Shown one piece after another: positions 1 to 12,300 of a stretch of DNA of 64,000 nucleotides. The position numbers and the translations under genes were made by a program. Below the pieces are notes generated by a model that was not told where the DNA came from, made no database searches, and saw nothing but the letters and a program-made list of their open reading frames with translations. The number at the start of each line of letters is the position of its first letter. The stretch's first letter is position 1. Source of the DNA: Oryzias latipes (Eukaryota > Chordata > Actinopteri > Beloniformes > Adrianichthyidae); NCBI RefSeq assembly GCF_002234675.1, contig NC_019871.2, forward strand, positions 20,306,604-20,370,603. Direction: 5' to 3'.

Positions 1-1444
1 CACTGGATCTCTGGGACGTCCACTCTAAACCTCCACGCTGGTTGTACTCTACCTGTCACACGGCAGGAGACGGGTGGGAGTGAACACTTTTACAATACAC
101 ATAACGGTAGGTAAGGGGGGAGTAGGTGAGACGCAGACATGTTGTACTGTTGGAATTTAGGAAATTCAGTGATGAAAGTCAGGCAAGGAAAAAATCCCTG
201 AACTTTTCTTTGAGCGATATGGCGGGCACAGAGCGAAATTTTGGAAAAATACGTGGTCTTAGATGCATTCTGGTGCATTCTGGCAGCTAGTTATTCACTT
301 CTTTATCAAGAAACTAAGACTAATTGGAGCATCATGATTTGTCATTCAAACCCCTAGTTTGACTCTCCATTAAAGACTTGCTGGTCCCAAAAAAGAATTT
401 GGAAAATTGCTCAAAGTAACACAATCCTACAATCTACGCTTTTCCTTAAAGCTGCAAAACATACAATTGCTAAAATATAGTAACATCAAAGCCCCAAATG
501 GCAAAAAGAACACCAGTAACTATGATATTCTATGAAAATACCTCAGTTATTTATACATTATTTCTGCTTTAGAAATGACTGATGTACAACATCCACTTGC
601 ACTGTTTTCTCAAACTATAATTACATCAAAATATGGGATCTGCTTTAAACTATAATTCTATAACATAATACATCAATTCTTTAACACCAATACTAAGTAA
701 TCTGGGAAATATCAAAACAAACATACAAACTAAGCTAAACATTGTAAACATTATTTTTTAAGGGAGTGCGGGTCCAAACCATCAAATACTTATAATTAAT
801 GTCAACTATACTGAACTAAATCGTGGTAATTAGGAAATACAAATAAATTAGATAAAGAAATGTATTCAAAATAAAAACTGAAACTCAAAACTAAAATTGA
901 AATTATTTCAAAATGTGGTTTTGAGATTATTTTACACAAAAAAGTATTTGACCTACACTACCTTAAAAATCTTTTTTTTCCAGCCAAGACCACTTCAATT
1001 TGTTTTTTATCGTCTTCTCACAACTGAGGTCGTGACCACGCACAATAATGACGATGCCTGCCATTATTTTAACACAAATTTGATCGCAAACTCTTCAGAT
1101 GTGTTTGTGAAAGTTTAGCGTGGGTCCGCCAGTTTTGGTCTCTAGGGAAGCAAGTCACGCTGACCACGTGGTGCAGACAGAGCCAATCAGACCCGTCGAC
1201 GCATCCGAAAGCAACTAAAACGTCCCGTCATTGGTCAATTAGGCCGGGAAGACGAGAGATGGCCACGACCATAGAGGAAGCGATCTGCGGAGAAATATAG
1301 AAAATAAAGCTAAAATTAGCTGATTTCAGACCATTTTTTAATCCGGAAAGCGATTTGTCCGTAGAGATCAGGTCTTTATTTCCCGGAAAGTACGTTCGGT
1401 TTGCTCAAAAACCCGGATTTCCGGGAATTCCCGGAAGACTTTCA

Positions 1445-1835
1445 TCACTGGAAATTAGACAATCAGAGTGGAGTTAGTGTGCAGGTCCTACGGGAACTTG
1501 CGTATCACGTGCATACCCCAGCATTATTGCACCGTCAGTAAGGAGCCAGTACCAACACCTGATAAACGACTAGAGTGTGGAGTAAGGGCACCGTTTGACA
1601 GCATCACCCATACATCATCAGTGCGTGAAAGTTCCACTATCCTTAGAAATACTTTACAATACACTTACCACACACATGACAATGGTACGTTCTATGGTAC
1701 GTCCCTTGAGGTAACTGTAAGAGCTTCAAGGGAACTGCAAGACACATTTGCACTCCCTTTACTCTCTACGAACAACCCAAAAACCCACAGCACCCGTACA
1801 GGTCAACCCCCATACGGGTGCATGTGACTAAGGCA
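1445..1835 (+). repeat. dispersed repeat family A, copy 1
   Basis: Colinear with 12600-13085: shared blocks include gtcagtaaggagccag, atacacttaccacac, tcccttgaggt and caagggaact, ending in cccatacgggtgcatgtgac. A 119-codon frame here is fortuitous. Smaller related pieces lie at about 90-150, 33301-33345 and 35395-35540. Confidence 0.7.
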
Positions 1836-2379
1836 TAAGACCTGCACACGGTTTCCCTGAACACTCCTGACTTATTCAGCCTCATTTCACAGTCCAGATA
1901 TAACCAGATTCTTGTTTGGAACGTCTAGCCTTTTATTCTGATCTTGTTAAATGAAGAGAACGTGAAGCATTTTGAAGGCCTGATAATGTCAAACTGGTAC
2001 TTCCCTGATTCTTCATCCAGTCCTTGTGGTTTACCATCACCTGAGGACTGTGGAGTTACACTAGGACTATCACAACTGGCTCTATGACTCATTCAGGCTC
2101 AAACAGTATCTAAACTCAGAGATGAACTCACAACAAACCTGGATTTTATAAGTTGTCAATATGTTTGGAGTTAATTCAAAAATTCTTTAGTTTTTCACAT
2201 TTTTATGCAATCTTTTTGTTCAACCCATGGAATAAAAGCTGAAAGTCTGCACTTCAATAATCTCTGAGTTGTTTTATTTAAAATTCACTGTGGTAATGTA
2301 CACAGAAACTAAATTAGAAAGACAGAAACTAAATTAGAAAGAATGTGTCTCTGTCCAAATATTTATGGTCCTGACTGTA

Positions 2380-2700
2380 GGTGTTGTAGAATGAGTATGT
2401 GTGTCAGCGAGCTGTGTGTGTAAGTGGAAGGGGCCAGAGCAGAGCAAGAGTGAGTGAGAGCGCTCCCTTTTGCGCTGCACGCGCTCTCCCCTACCTCCGA
2501 AGTACCCGCACCGTCCGCTTTCTTACACACGCAGCACAAGGTTTCAGCACATCCTCATTCTACAACACGTTTCAATGTGGGCACATGTGGCTTATAGACA
2601 GGTGCGGCTTTTGTATTTACAAAATGTTTTATCCTTTAAAAATGTAATGGTTGCGGCTTATGATCAGGTACGCTCTATAGTCCGGAAATGACGGTAAATA
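2380..2700 (+). repeat. probable DNA-transposon fragment
   Basis: Contains ttgcggcttatgatcaggta and ctctatagtccggaaatgac ggtaa, recalling the cytosine/guanine-spaced 'tagtccggaaa...cggta' tip of a widespread vertebrate DNA transposon group, after a GC-richer body. Adjacent to sorl1 exon 36. Family not assigned. Confidence 0.4.
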
Positions 2701-2759
2701 AAAAACGCCTTTTAAAGGCCAGCATATTCAGTTGGACATCAGGTCTGTGAATCCCTCAC

Positions 2760-3365
2760 AATGTACTCCCTGATCAGGCCGTGCCCTCTGCTGGGAGGAT
2801 CCCAGGAGACCTTCACCGTGCCGTCTTCCTTATTCAGGCAGGACAGCTGCAGGTTTGTGGGGGGATCTGGCACTACATCGTCCACAGCAGGGGGGGGGGG
2901 GAACGATTCAGATAAAAGATAACATGAAACCGTTAATGTTTGCTTTTGGTGGTTGCGGATCAGTCCATAACTCAGGAACTCACATCCCTCTGGGGTCCGG
3001 ATGCTGATCATGTCGTTGGTCCTGTACAGCTTACTGAGGCACTGAGTGAGCACTTTCACTTGGTAGGTGGTGTCTGGTTGTAAAACGGTCAGCTTGCAGC
3101 TGGTCTTGTTGCTGTGGGTGTTCATGGTGCTCCACTGCTGCGTACCGATGAGTCTGAACACAAGAACACCCATCATGTTACAAACATGGATGGCAAGAAG
3201 ATGGAGGTTCTCGCCACGTGTGTGGGGACCAGGCTCACCTGTAGAAGATCAGGAAGTAGCAGGAGTTCAAAGGGAGGTTTTTGGGCCGAGACCAGGTCAA
3301 AGTGACGGCACCTGATAAGTCCTGCGCCCACTGGAGGTTCTGCACCTTATACACCCGTGTGTCCG
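2760..3365 (-). CDS. sorl1: sorl1 exons 34-36: first FnIII domain and start of the second
   Basis: Exons 3239-3365, 2984-3153 and 2760-2872 encode about residues 1552-1688. Motifs include [47 protein letters not shown] and HGLIREYI. Exon 36 ends in phase 0 with donor gtgagg. I find no further sorl1 exon between 1 and 2759, so the following intron exceeds 2.7 kb or runs out of the window. Confidence 0.9.
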
Positions 3366-6300
3366 CTACAAAGGAAGTCCAGTCAAAAAGGACAAAGTCC
3401 TTTCCAAATATTTTCATGCAAACACTGGATTCACATTTGCATACAGGAAGAAAACGTAGATTCCTGCAGCAACAGATAAAATGATTGAGATTTGTGTTCC
3501 TTTATCAGTCTTTTTAAAGGACCAGTCTGAACATCTTTAAATCTATTTTTAGAGTTCCCAGTGATCTTTTAACTACGTGTAAAGCACGTAGTGTCGTGTT
3601 TTGATAGGAATAGTGCTATCTAAATAAAGCTTGATTTGATTTTAATTTTTCTAGTTGTTCCATTTCTACTGAGCGGTTGCTGTGTCTACATTTACTATAT
3701 TCTTGTCATCTATCAACTGGAATTGTAGTCGGCTAAACTTTGAGGATGGAAAAACTGTGGAGAACATTTTCCGGATTTGTTCCGAGATGAACCAGAGCAA
3801 CAGGGATGTGTATGTTTTGTTTCCTGCTGAAGTTGACTGGGAGGTTGACAAAAAAAAACTTGAGTGTGACATTGTTTAAAGTGATAAATACCACTGTGCT
3901 TTGTTGATTCTCATCTCTTGTTCTACATAAAGGCCTAAATGATGATATTTCAATTCATGTTATTTTAATGTTATACATACAGTAAAATGGCCTTCACAAA
4001 GCAGCCATTCAAACAGTTAAATAGGAACAATTTGACCTGTGAATCATTGATCTTGATATTTGAATCGAATTAGATCGCTCCCAAGTAACGATCCACAGCC
4101 CTACTACTGGACTAAAATAAAGTAAAGATTAACGGTTGATTTTAATTTCAGTGACTCAGATCAGAACCGAGATCAGAAACAAAAGAGTAACAATTAATTC
4201 AGTACTTAGAGTTCTTTTGAGGGAATTTTACTTTTTTGTACTTGTATTTGAGTATTATCCTGTCAAAGGAATGGTATTTTGGTGGAGAGTGTTAAGTATT
4301 TACTTGGATGAAACTTTGAATGGGATGTTGACTCACGGGTGCAGTTGTCTTCGTCGCTGTGGTCAGAGCAGTCCAGGAAGCCATCGCAGCGCTCGCCGTC
4401 CAGCACACAGGCCTCCCCATCAGCGCACCGGGTGCCGTTAACACAGACCAGAGGCCCGAGGGTCGCTTCAAACACATTACACACCACAGTTTGTTAAAAG
4501 TTAAAGCTCCAACAGGCTGATGGTCGCATTTTCTTCTGCATGAATTAACGTCACACTGTAGTACCGGTACTTTTAGTCTGCGGTGACTTTTTATGAACAA
4601 AGAAACTCACGGCAGTGGACTTCGTCTGAGCCGTCCGGGCAGTGAGAGAGGCCATCGCAGTGCTGCCACTCTGGGATGCAGTGGGCGGGGCTGTGACACA
4701 GAAACTGACCTGGACTGCAGCGGCCAGGGGATGGGGGAGGAGCCTGGGTGGGGGCGGGCGTAACAGTGCCATTCACTGTGATCAAACCAGAAAGAGATCG
4801 TGGAGTTTAATTCAAGCTCATCAAAGCTTGAGCAGGTTAAGCTTCATAAACTCCAACAGGACCTTCATCTGTTGAAGCTCACTGACCTTCAGTCAGTGGG
4901 GTTCAGCTGCATTTTAGTGTTTAGAAATGAACAACAAATCAGAAAAACATTTGTTCAAAAACAGAACGGAGACTTTCGACCTCAAACCTAAGCATGTTTA
5001 TTAGCAGAAATATTTGTTAAATCTGTCAGAACCTGTTAGTATTTAAAGGAAATGTTTCGTTGTTTTGACAGAAGGTGTTCAAACATGTTTTAAACCGAAA
5101 TATTTCAGCAGCATTGTTTAATCATCGACTGATTTCCCTCCATCTTTCTGAGGAAACTGTTTTACAGGTGAAATAGTGGACTGTGTTTTTTAATTAAGCA
5201 GTTTTCACACCGATGTGATTTGTGCGTTAAGCTAAGTTCACAAGTCTATGTAAAACGTGCATAAATGCACAGCTCAAATGCTCACATTCACATGTCACTA
5301 CGCATGTTTCTATGACTGTTTTCAGGCTCTAGGTACAAAACCAGTGTTTGTGGAACGCGCGTTGAAAATTAGACCAATTGAGGTCTGAGCAACCAAGGAC
5401 TCAGATTTGGTAGTGACGTATGGGTGACAGCCTTTTCAATTCATGAAAGTGCCAAACGTTTGAAAAGTAATCATAGAGGACAAATGAATGATTACGGTTT
5501 TTGCCCCGAATTATAGACCCCAAGTCTTTCATATATCGGAATTGAACTGTGAAGAAAAAGGTCTGGATCGAGATTCAGAAGATTTGAACCGCCTCGCCAT
5601 TTCGCAACAAGCCTTCTCCAACTGTAGATACATGCACTAGTATTGTGTAGCGCCAGTCCAGCGTGAACACTGTATGCTAAATGTAAACGCGCTAAAAGCG
5701 CACTGTTGGATGCTCGTCACATGCCTGGTGTGAACGTAGGATCACGGACGTCCAGTTTCAATGAGGTGATTACCAAAGATTTTGTAAAACTCTTCAAAAA
5801 AATCTACACAAATGCTGAGGATTCTATACATAGTAAATGATATACTGTATACAGATAAACAGTCAACGCCTCCATGTAGTTGATGAGGCTACCAATTTAT
5901 AACAGTTGCTTCTCCCACGCGTGTTTAGTTTATGAACACATTTTGGGAGAAAAAACGTTGAACAGCAAATTTGACGCTTGTCAAAAGAGGCACCAAATTT
6001 GACGTGCAAATCGCATTCTGTGAATGCAGCATAAATAGTGTCCATGAGGATGACCTGTTGGCGTCGGGTTGAACAGAACATTTGAGCGCACTGCAGCCCA
6101 GACCAGGAGGTAATTATTCTCCTTTAGGCCTCAGACGTTTGATTTGAGTCTCTGTTTGTTAGACTAAAACTTAAATGACCTCAGAGACAAAGCCAGGCTA
6201 AACTTGAGAGACGACACTAGTACCTGTCGGACACCCAAGCTCGTCGCTACCATCGCGGCAGTCAGCGTAGCCGTCACACACCCATGTGTTAATGATACAC

Positions 6301-9300
6301 GCTCCGGAGCCACAGTGGAAGCGGTTAGAGGCACATGTAGTGGGACCTGGAGTCACAGTGTGAGGAGTAACCCCGCCTATGGCACAGACAGAGGTTTTCT
6401 TTTTTAAGATGTAACAAATTTCTACAAGCAAGTTATCGTTTCAGGCTCTCACCTGTGCACAGAGCCTCATCTGACCAGTCTCCACAGTCATTCTCGCCAT
6501 CGCATTTCCACCAGGTGGGGATGCAGCGTCCATTTCTGCATTCATACTGGAAAAACCTGGAGCAGCCTGGAGCCTCAGTGGGAGCAGCTACATGACAGAA
6601 CAGCGAGCATCATGGGAGCTGCTTCAAAAAACACACACTCACTTCTGACAGGGACGAGTTGCAGAACTAAAAAAATGTTTCACTTTTTATGTTATTTGGC
6701 CCTTAAATGCATCACAACTGTTCTTTATGTGTGTTGGTGGGTTTGTTTATTCCAGAGGTTCTCACCACAGTTGGCTTCATCAGAGTAATCCCCGCAGTCG
6801 TCCATGCCGTCGCACTTCCACTCCAGGCTAACGCAAACACCGTTGGCACACTGGAACGTGTAGGCATCGCACACTTTCCCAAATTCCGAGGGTGTGGCTG
6901 ACGGAGCAGACGGAAACCATTAGAGTCCCAACCCCCTTCTGGAAAAGCAGCTGCTTTTCTCGACTAAGCATCTCAGTTACAAACATGAACTTAAAATATG
7001 TGTTTTTTTTGTTTCATGAGTCCATCAGATGTTTCTGTGGGATAAACATGTTTCTCACCACATCCAGCATACGCTGCATCCTCATCTGAACCGTCTTCAC
7101 AATGTTTGATGCCGTCACAAACCAACGACTGAAACAGACACTGGGCTCGGTTCCTGCACACAAACTCCATGTAACGAGTGCAGAGAGGATCTGCAGGTGA
7201 AACACAGACAAGAGCATCACACGACATCCCAACAGACCAGCAAAACTCCTGTAGGCCTGAATATACGCGAGCTTTGATGAGTTTATAGAACTATAACTAT
7301 AACAATAAATCCTTTCGCCATTAGAGGTTCCTGAATGAAATAATTACAATTGTAAATGAAAGAGCCAAACATTTTATACAAAAAAATCTAAAGAATAAAA
7401 ACAGATTTTAGTTCATAAAAACAACTGATAGCCATGGTCCAGAGGTAGGTTGGTCGACATCTGATTGGAAGTTCGAAGGTTTGGTTTGGCAAGATACCAA
7501 ACCCCACACTGCTCCTGGTGGTTATAGGTTGGCGCCAGTATTCGACAGCAAAGTCAGTGAAAGTCATCAGTGTGGGAATGTGTGTGAGAATGATTGAATG
7601 GGACTGGGACTGTAAAGGGCTTTAGGCCTTCAGAGGAAGGAAGTAAAGTGCTTTTTACCATTTTTATCTACCTGTATTATCTATATCAATACTTTAAAGC
7701 TTTATCTATGTCTGTGTTTTCCCCTGGAAAGATCTTTCAGTGTATTTCTTCACGCTACGTACACAGCAGGCATGTGTGGCGTGTTCAAGAATGTGCTGAA
7801 CGTGGGTTTTTGAACGTATACATGGTGTCCAGTGTTCCCCAGAGGTATAACAATGTAAGACACACACATTCTTTATTTTGTTATGAATTCAGCAGAACTT
7901 TGACAACATTTCTAGAACTCTGTAACTCGCGATGCACCAGCAGACAGAAACTCACCACAGTTGTTTTCGTCAGCGCCATCGGGACAGTCCTTAACGCCAT
8001 TGCAGTGTGCTGCTGCTGGCAGACAGGAAGCGTTGGAGCACAAGAAACCTTTACACTGAGTCCCCTCTGGAAGCAGAAATTACAATTTTAAAAACCGTTT
8101 AGAAAAAATTTAATTAAAACATATTTTCTAGAGACTGGTTTCTTCTGGAACTCATCTAAAGCAGGGGTCCCCAAACTTTTTCCTGTGAGAACCAAATACG
8201 TTTTTTTCTCCAATGGGAAGGCCAATGTCTGTTTGTAACAGAAAAGGTTTGAACGCCGCGGGGGTGCCTAAACTTGTTTATGGTTTTCCAGAAAGCCACA
8301 CATGACCAAGTCTTAAAAAACCCTTTCTCGGATCTTCACAGAGAAGTAGGTCAGGAAATAAATAACACTGCTCCTGAAATAAAAAATGACCAAATAATCC
8401 TCTGGTTTCTTCACCAATGCACGTGCATGCCATCATCCAGTGCTAATGAAAAAAAAGGCTAATTCTTTCGTCTTCTGCTGCAGCTTGGCATATATTACCC
8501 CTGATTTCCTCATTGCGTCTGTTGATTTGCATTAAAGACATCTTCCTTCTCAGGACACACCTCCTCCACAACAACATTCAAAGACATCTTTACAAACTCT
8601 CCATCAGTAAAAGCTTTACTGCTGCTTGCTATCAGTTGAGACGGCTCCAACAGATACAAATCATAATGTATCATAATGCGTCCCAGATATTGTTCTGGGG
8701 ACCAAGCCAAATGTGGAGGTGAGCCAAATCCAGCCCGCCGGCCATAGTTTGGGGACCACTAGTCTAAATGTACGTTCACACCAGCCTCAGCAACATGCGT
8801 TTAAACAACATTTCCAATGAGAAGTCTATATAAACTCCCTTATACGCAGTTCAGGCGTTTGCGCTCAAGCGTTTTAAAGACCGTTTTCAAGCTCTATGTA
8901 CAACAAGTCGAGCCATTAAACGTGCGTTAAACGTTGCACAAGTTGAACTTTCAGCAATCAGGGACATTGAATTAATTCACGCTTGAACATTGGCCATGGA
9001 GAAGAAATTAATATTGCGGTTTGTGCCTGGCTAGAATTAAATGACACCAAGTCTTTCTTGTACTGGAATAGAGCGGTGAAGAAAAAGCCTGAGAGAGGGT
9101 TGGCAGGATTTGCATCCCTTCAGAGACGATGGAGGTCACGTTGGTTGCGTACATGAAGCTCAGGTAAACTCGCACATTTTGCACCGGGCCTCATATTCTA
9201 AGTAGGCATTCAAGAATGCACTTTTAGCATGTTCTTGATAGTTCGCCTGTGTGAATGAAGCCTAATCCTCAATATATAAATTCAAATCAACCAGTGCTGC

Positions 9301-12300
9301 ACTTGAGCATAAATAAGCACTTCCGATGTATTTATTTTTATTAAAAAATGTTTGATCACCACAAAACTGTGGATCTTCGTCTGAGCCATCCTGACAGTCG
9401 TCATCACCGTCACATTTCCAACGCAGAGGGATGCAATGGCCTGTGCGACACTGGAAGCTGCTGGGCTCACAGGTATGGTGGCCCACTGGGATCAAACAAG
9501 AAAAGAAAGTTAGAGTGTTCTCCACCTGTGCAAAATCAGAGCACTGGACTCATTTTCCTGACGTTTGGTGGCAGGTTAAAGGTGACTGAAACACAAACGC
9601 CCTGTTTCTTTGAACCTGTGCAGTTGCTCTCGTCAGACCAGTCTCTGCAGTCGTTGTCGCCATCACAGAGCCACGCCTCGCGTATGCAAACACCTCTTGC
9701 GCAGGTGAACTCTCCGGGTCCACATTGGTGAGCCTCTGAGGAAGACAAACATACCTTGACATTAGTTTACTGACAAATATGCCTCCATTTCAGAAAGGTT
9801 CAACATCATCGTTTTGTTTCATTTTTATCCTTTTGAAAACAATCATAGAGGAACTGAGGTCAGATGATCCACTATTCTTAAGATTTTTATATTTATAAAA
9901 TCTATTCATTGCTAAACACAGAATATAAAACAAAAACCATCCCTAATGTAACTAAAAACCCAATAGGAAATCGACTCAAGTTTCTCAGAGGAAATTCTAC
10001 AGAAAAGTCTCTAGAAACGTCTTAAATTTGTCTACATCAAATGGTTATTTCATTAAAGATTGTACATCGACTCCACTGGTCTAAACCAGGTGTTTACAAC
10101 TGATATGTTTGCAGTTTGAGACTGAAAAGTACCATAAACGGAGGGGGGTTTCGTGTTCTACGTTCTCTCTATCTTTGAACAATGTTTGAAATACAAAACA
10201 CTAATAAAAGACTTGGTGTCAATTTTTATTATGATTTATATGCAGCCTCAGTTCAACACAAGATCACACTTGACTTGTTTTTTCTTAGAAATAAATAAGA
10301 AAGAGCAGAAATTTTGTCGGTCATCAATCTGTTATTTGGTTAGAAAAAAGGTTTGAGACAACAATTTTCTGCAGCATTTCTTCAGTTCGCTGAAGATGAG
10401 ATTGCTGCACAGTTCTTTAATTCTCAGGTGGAGATCCAGACTTTTATTGTGAAAATCCTGAAGCCCCACATTTCTCTGGTAAACCAGCTGTTTGTTTACA
10501 TACAAAGTGTCAAAACTGAATCGTTGCATCCCTACTGATTCTCCTCAGATTCTCTGCATCATGTCAAAAGGAAACTCAAACCTTACCACACTGCTCTTCA
10601 TCACTGTTGTCTCCACAGTCATCCTCGTGGTCGCATTTGAAGGCCAGGGGGATGCAGGAGCCCGAGGCCATGCAGCGGAACTGGTGGGATGGGTCGCAGG
10701 TCGTGGTAGCTAAGACAGATAGCAGAAGTGTTCGGATTTGTTCGGACAGAGGTCGACTTTCAGGGCTAAAGGTGGCGCCGTCCTGAGTACTCACGACACT
10801 CCTGTTCGTCGCTCATGTCCCCGCAGTCGTTGTCGCTGTCACACTTCCAGATGCTGCTGATGCAGCGGCCATTGCGGCAGTGGTACTGGTTGGGCAAACA
10901 GGTGCGCTCTGTTGGAATAAAAAGAAGAAGCCCTCTTAGACCAAGCAGCCACTCCTCGGCTCTCTAAGGACGCTGCCGGGTCTCACCGGTTTTCACGCAG
11001 GTCTTGTTTCGGAGCTGGTACCCAAAGGGACATTTGCACTGCAGCTCTCCTTCGGGCATGGTCACCATGGGAACCCCGTCTGGGCAAACGCAGGTGTGTT
11101 TGTGTCCGGGTTGAGGCAGACACAGAAGGCTGCAGGGCTGGTCAGCGCAGGCGTTGTGGCCTGGAGATGACAGACACTCGTCACCACGCCGACCTCTCTC
11201 TTCACGAACAAAGAGACGCTCCTGGAAAAGTATCTGGATAGGTGTCTTTGTCTGTCTCTTACCTCTGTGCTTTCCCTTGTAAAAGATCTTTAGATCCATG
11301 ACTCCCGTCAATCTGCCAACAATTAGCTCTTGGTTCTGAGATCCAGCTTTCTGAGCTTTAAAGATCCCCATCCTGGACCAGTCGTCCCAATACAGATCGT
11401 TCTGAAATTAGAAGGCTGAGTTTAACAGAACAACTTCGATCTGCTCTGCTTCAGAAGGAAAGTAAACGTACCTTGAAGACAGCAATGGCATAGGGGTGGG
11501 GGAGCCCCTCAATGAGGACCATCCTGTGGGTGCCGGAGAAGTCGGCCCGCTCGATGCGATCGCTGTAGGCCTCGGTCCAATACAGCCAGTGGTCATCGGC
11601 GGTGATGCCGTTGGGCCAGTGGACGCCCTCAGAGACGATGCAGGTCACGTTGGTTCCATCCATGAAGCTCCGGTAAACTCCAGCTGCTCTGTCACCCCAG
11701 TCTGTCCAGAACATGAGACTGTGGGACAACCAGAGGCCGGATTAACCACAATGAACCTTAAAATAACTATATTTCAAATGAGTACCTTTACTGTCAATAC
11801 GAAAAATTCATCCAAAACCCTTGAAAGTACACTCTGATCATCTTTTGATCTATTTTAGTCTTTGAATTCTGATTATGACAGTTTTTGTCAAAATCAGAAA
11901 ACGTGTTTTTTTTTTTTTATGACAGTTTCTGCAGAGCAGCATGAGTTAATGAGAAATTTAGCTCTGAGTTGTGGGTGAGTTGGCGCTAACCCTTAGTCCA
12001 GCGTATTTTCTACAGCAAAAATAACATTTTTTTAAATCAGCTTTTTTTCCTCTGCTCCTGAAAATGAAAGACTGAATAAAGAAATATAAGAAAAAAAGCC
12101 ACAAAAAACATGTTAAAAACACCAAAAAGACCATTTTCATCTGAGTGGGTTAAAAGGAAAGAGTTCCCCCTTTGCAAGAGGAAGAATAATGAGACATTAA
12201 AGACGAAGCAGGTCCACTAAAGCAAAAGTGTAAAAATTTTTTAGAGAAAATGAAAATAGGAAGCAGTAAAAAGCGGAAACATTTAAAAACCACAGCATGT

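Noticed and set aside
7594..8091. 165-codon plus-strand open frame
   Set aside because: It overlaps sorl1 exon 27 (7956-8066) on the opposite strand, has no domain, and is explained by the repeat plus the antisense of a class A repeat.
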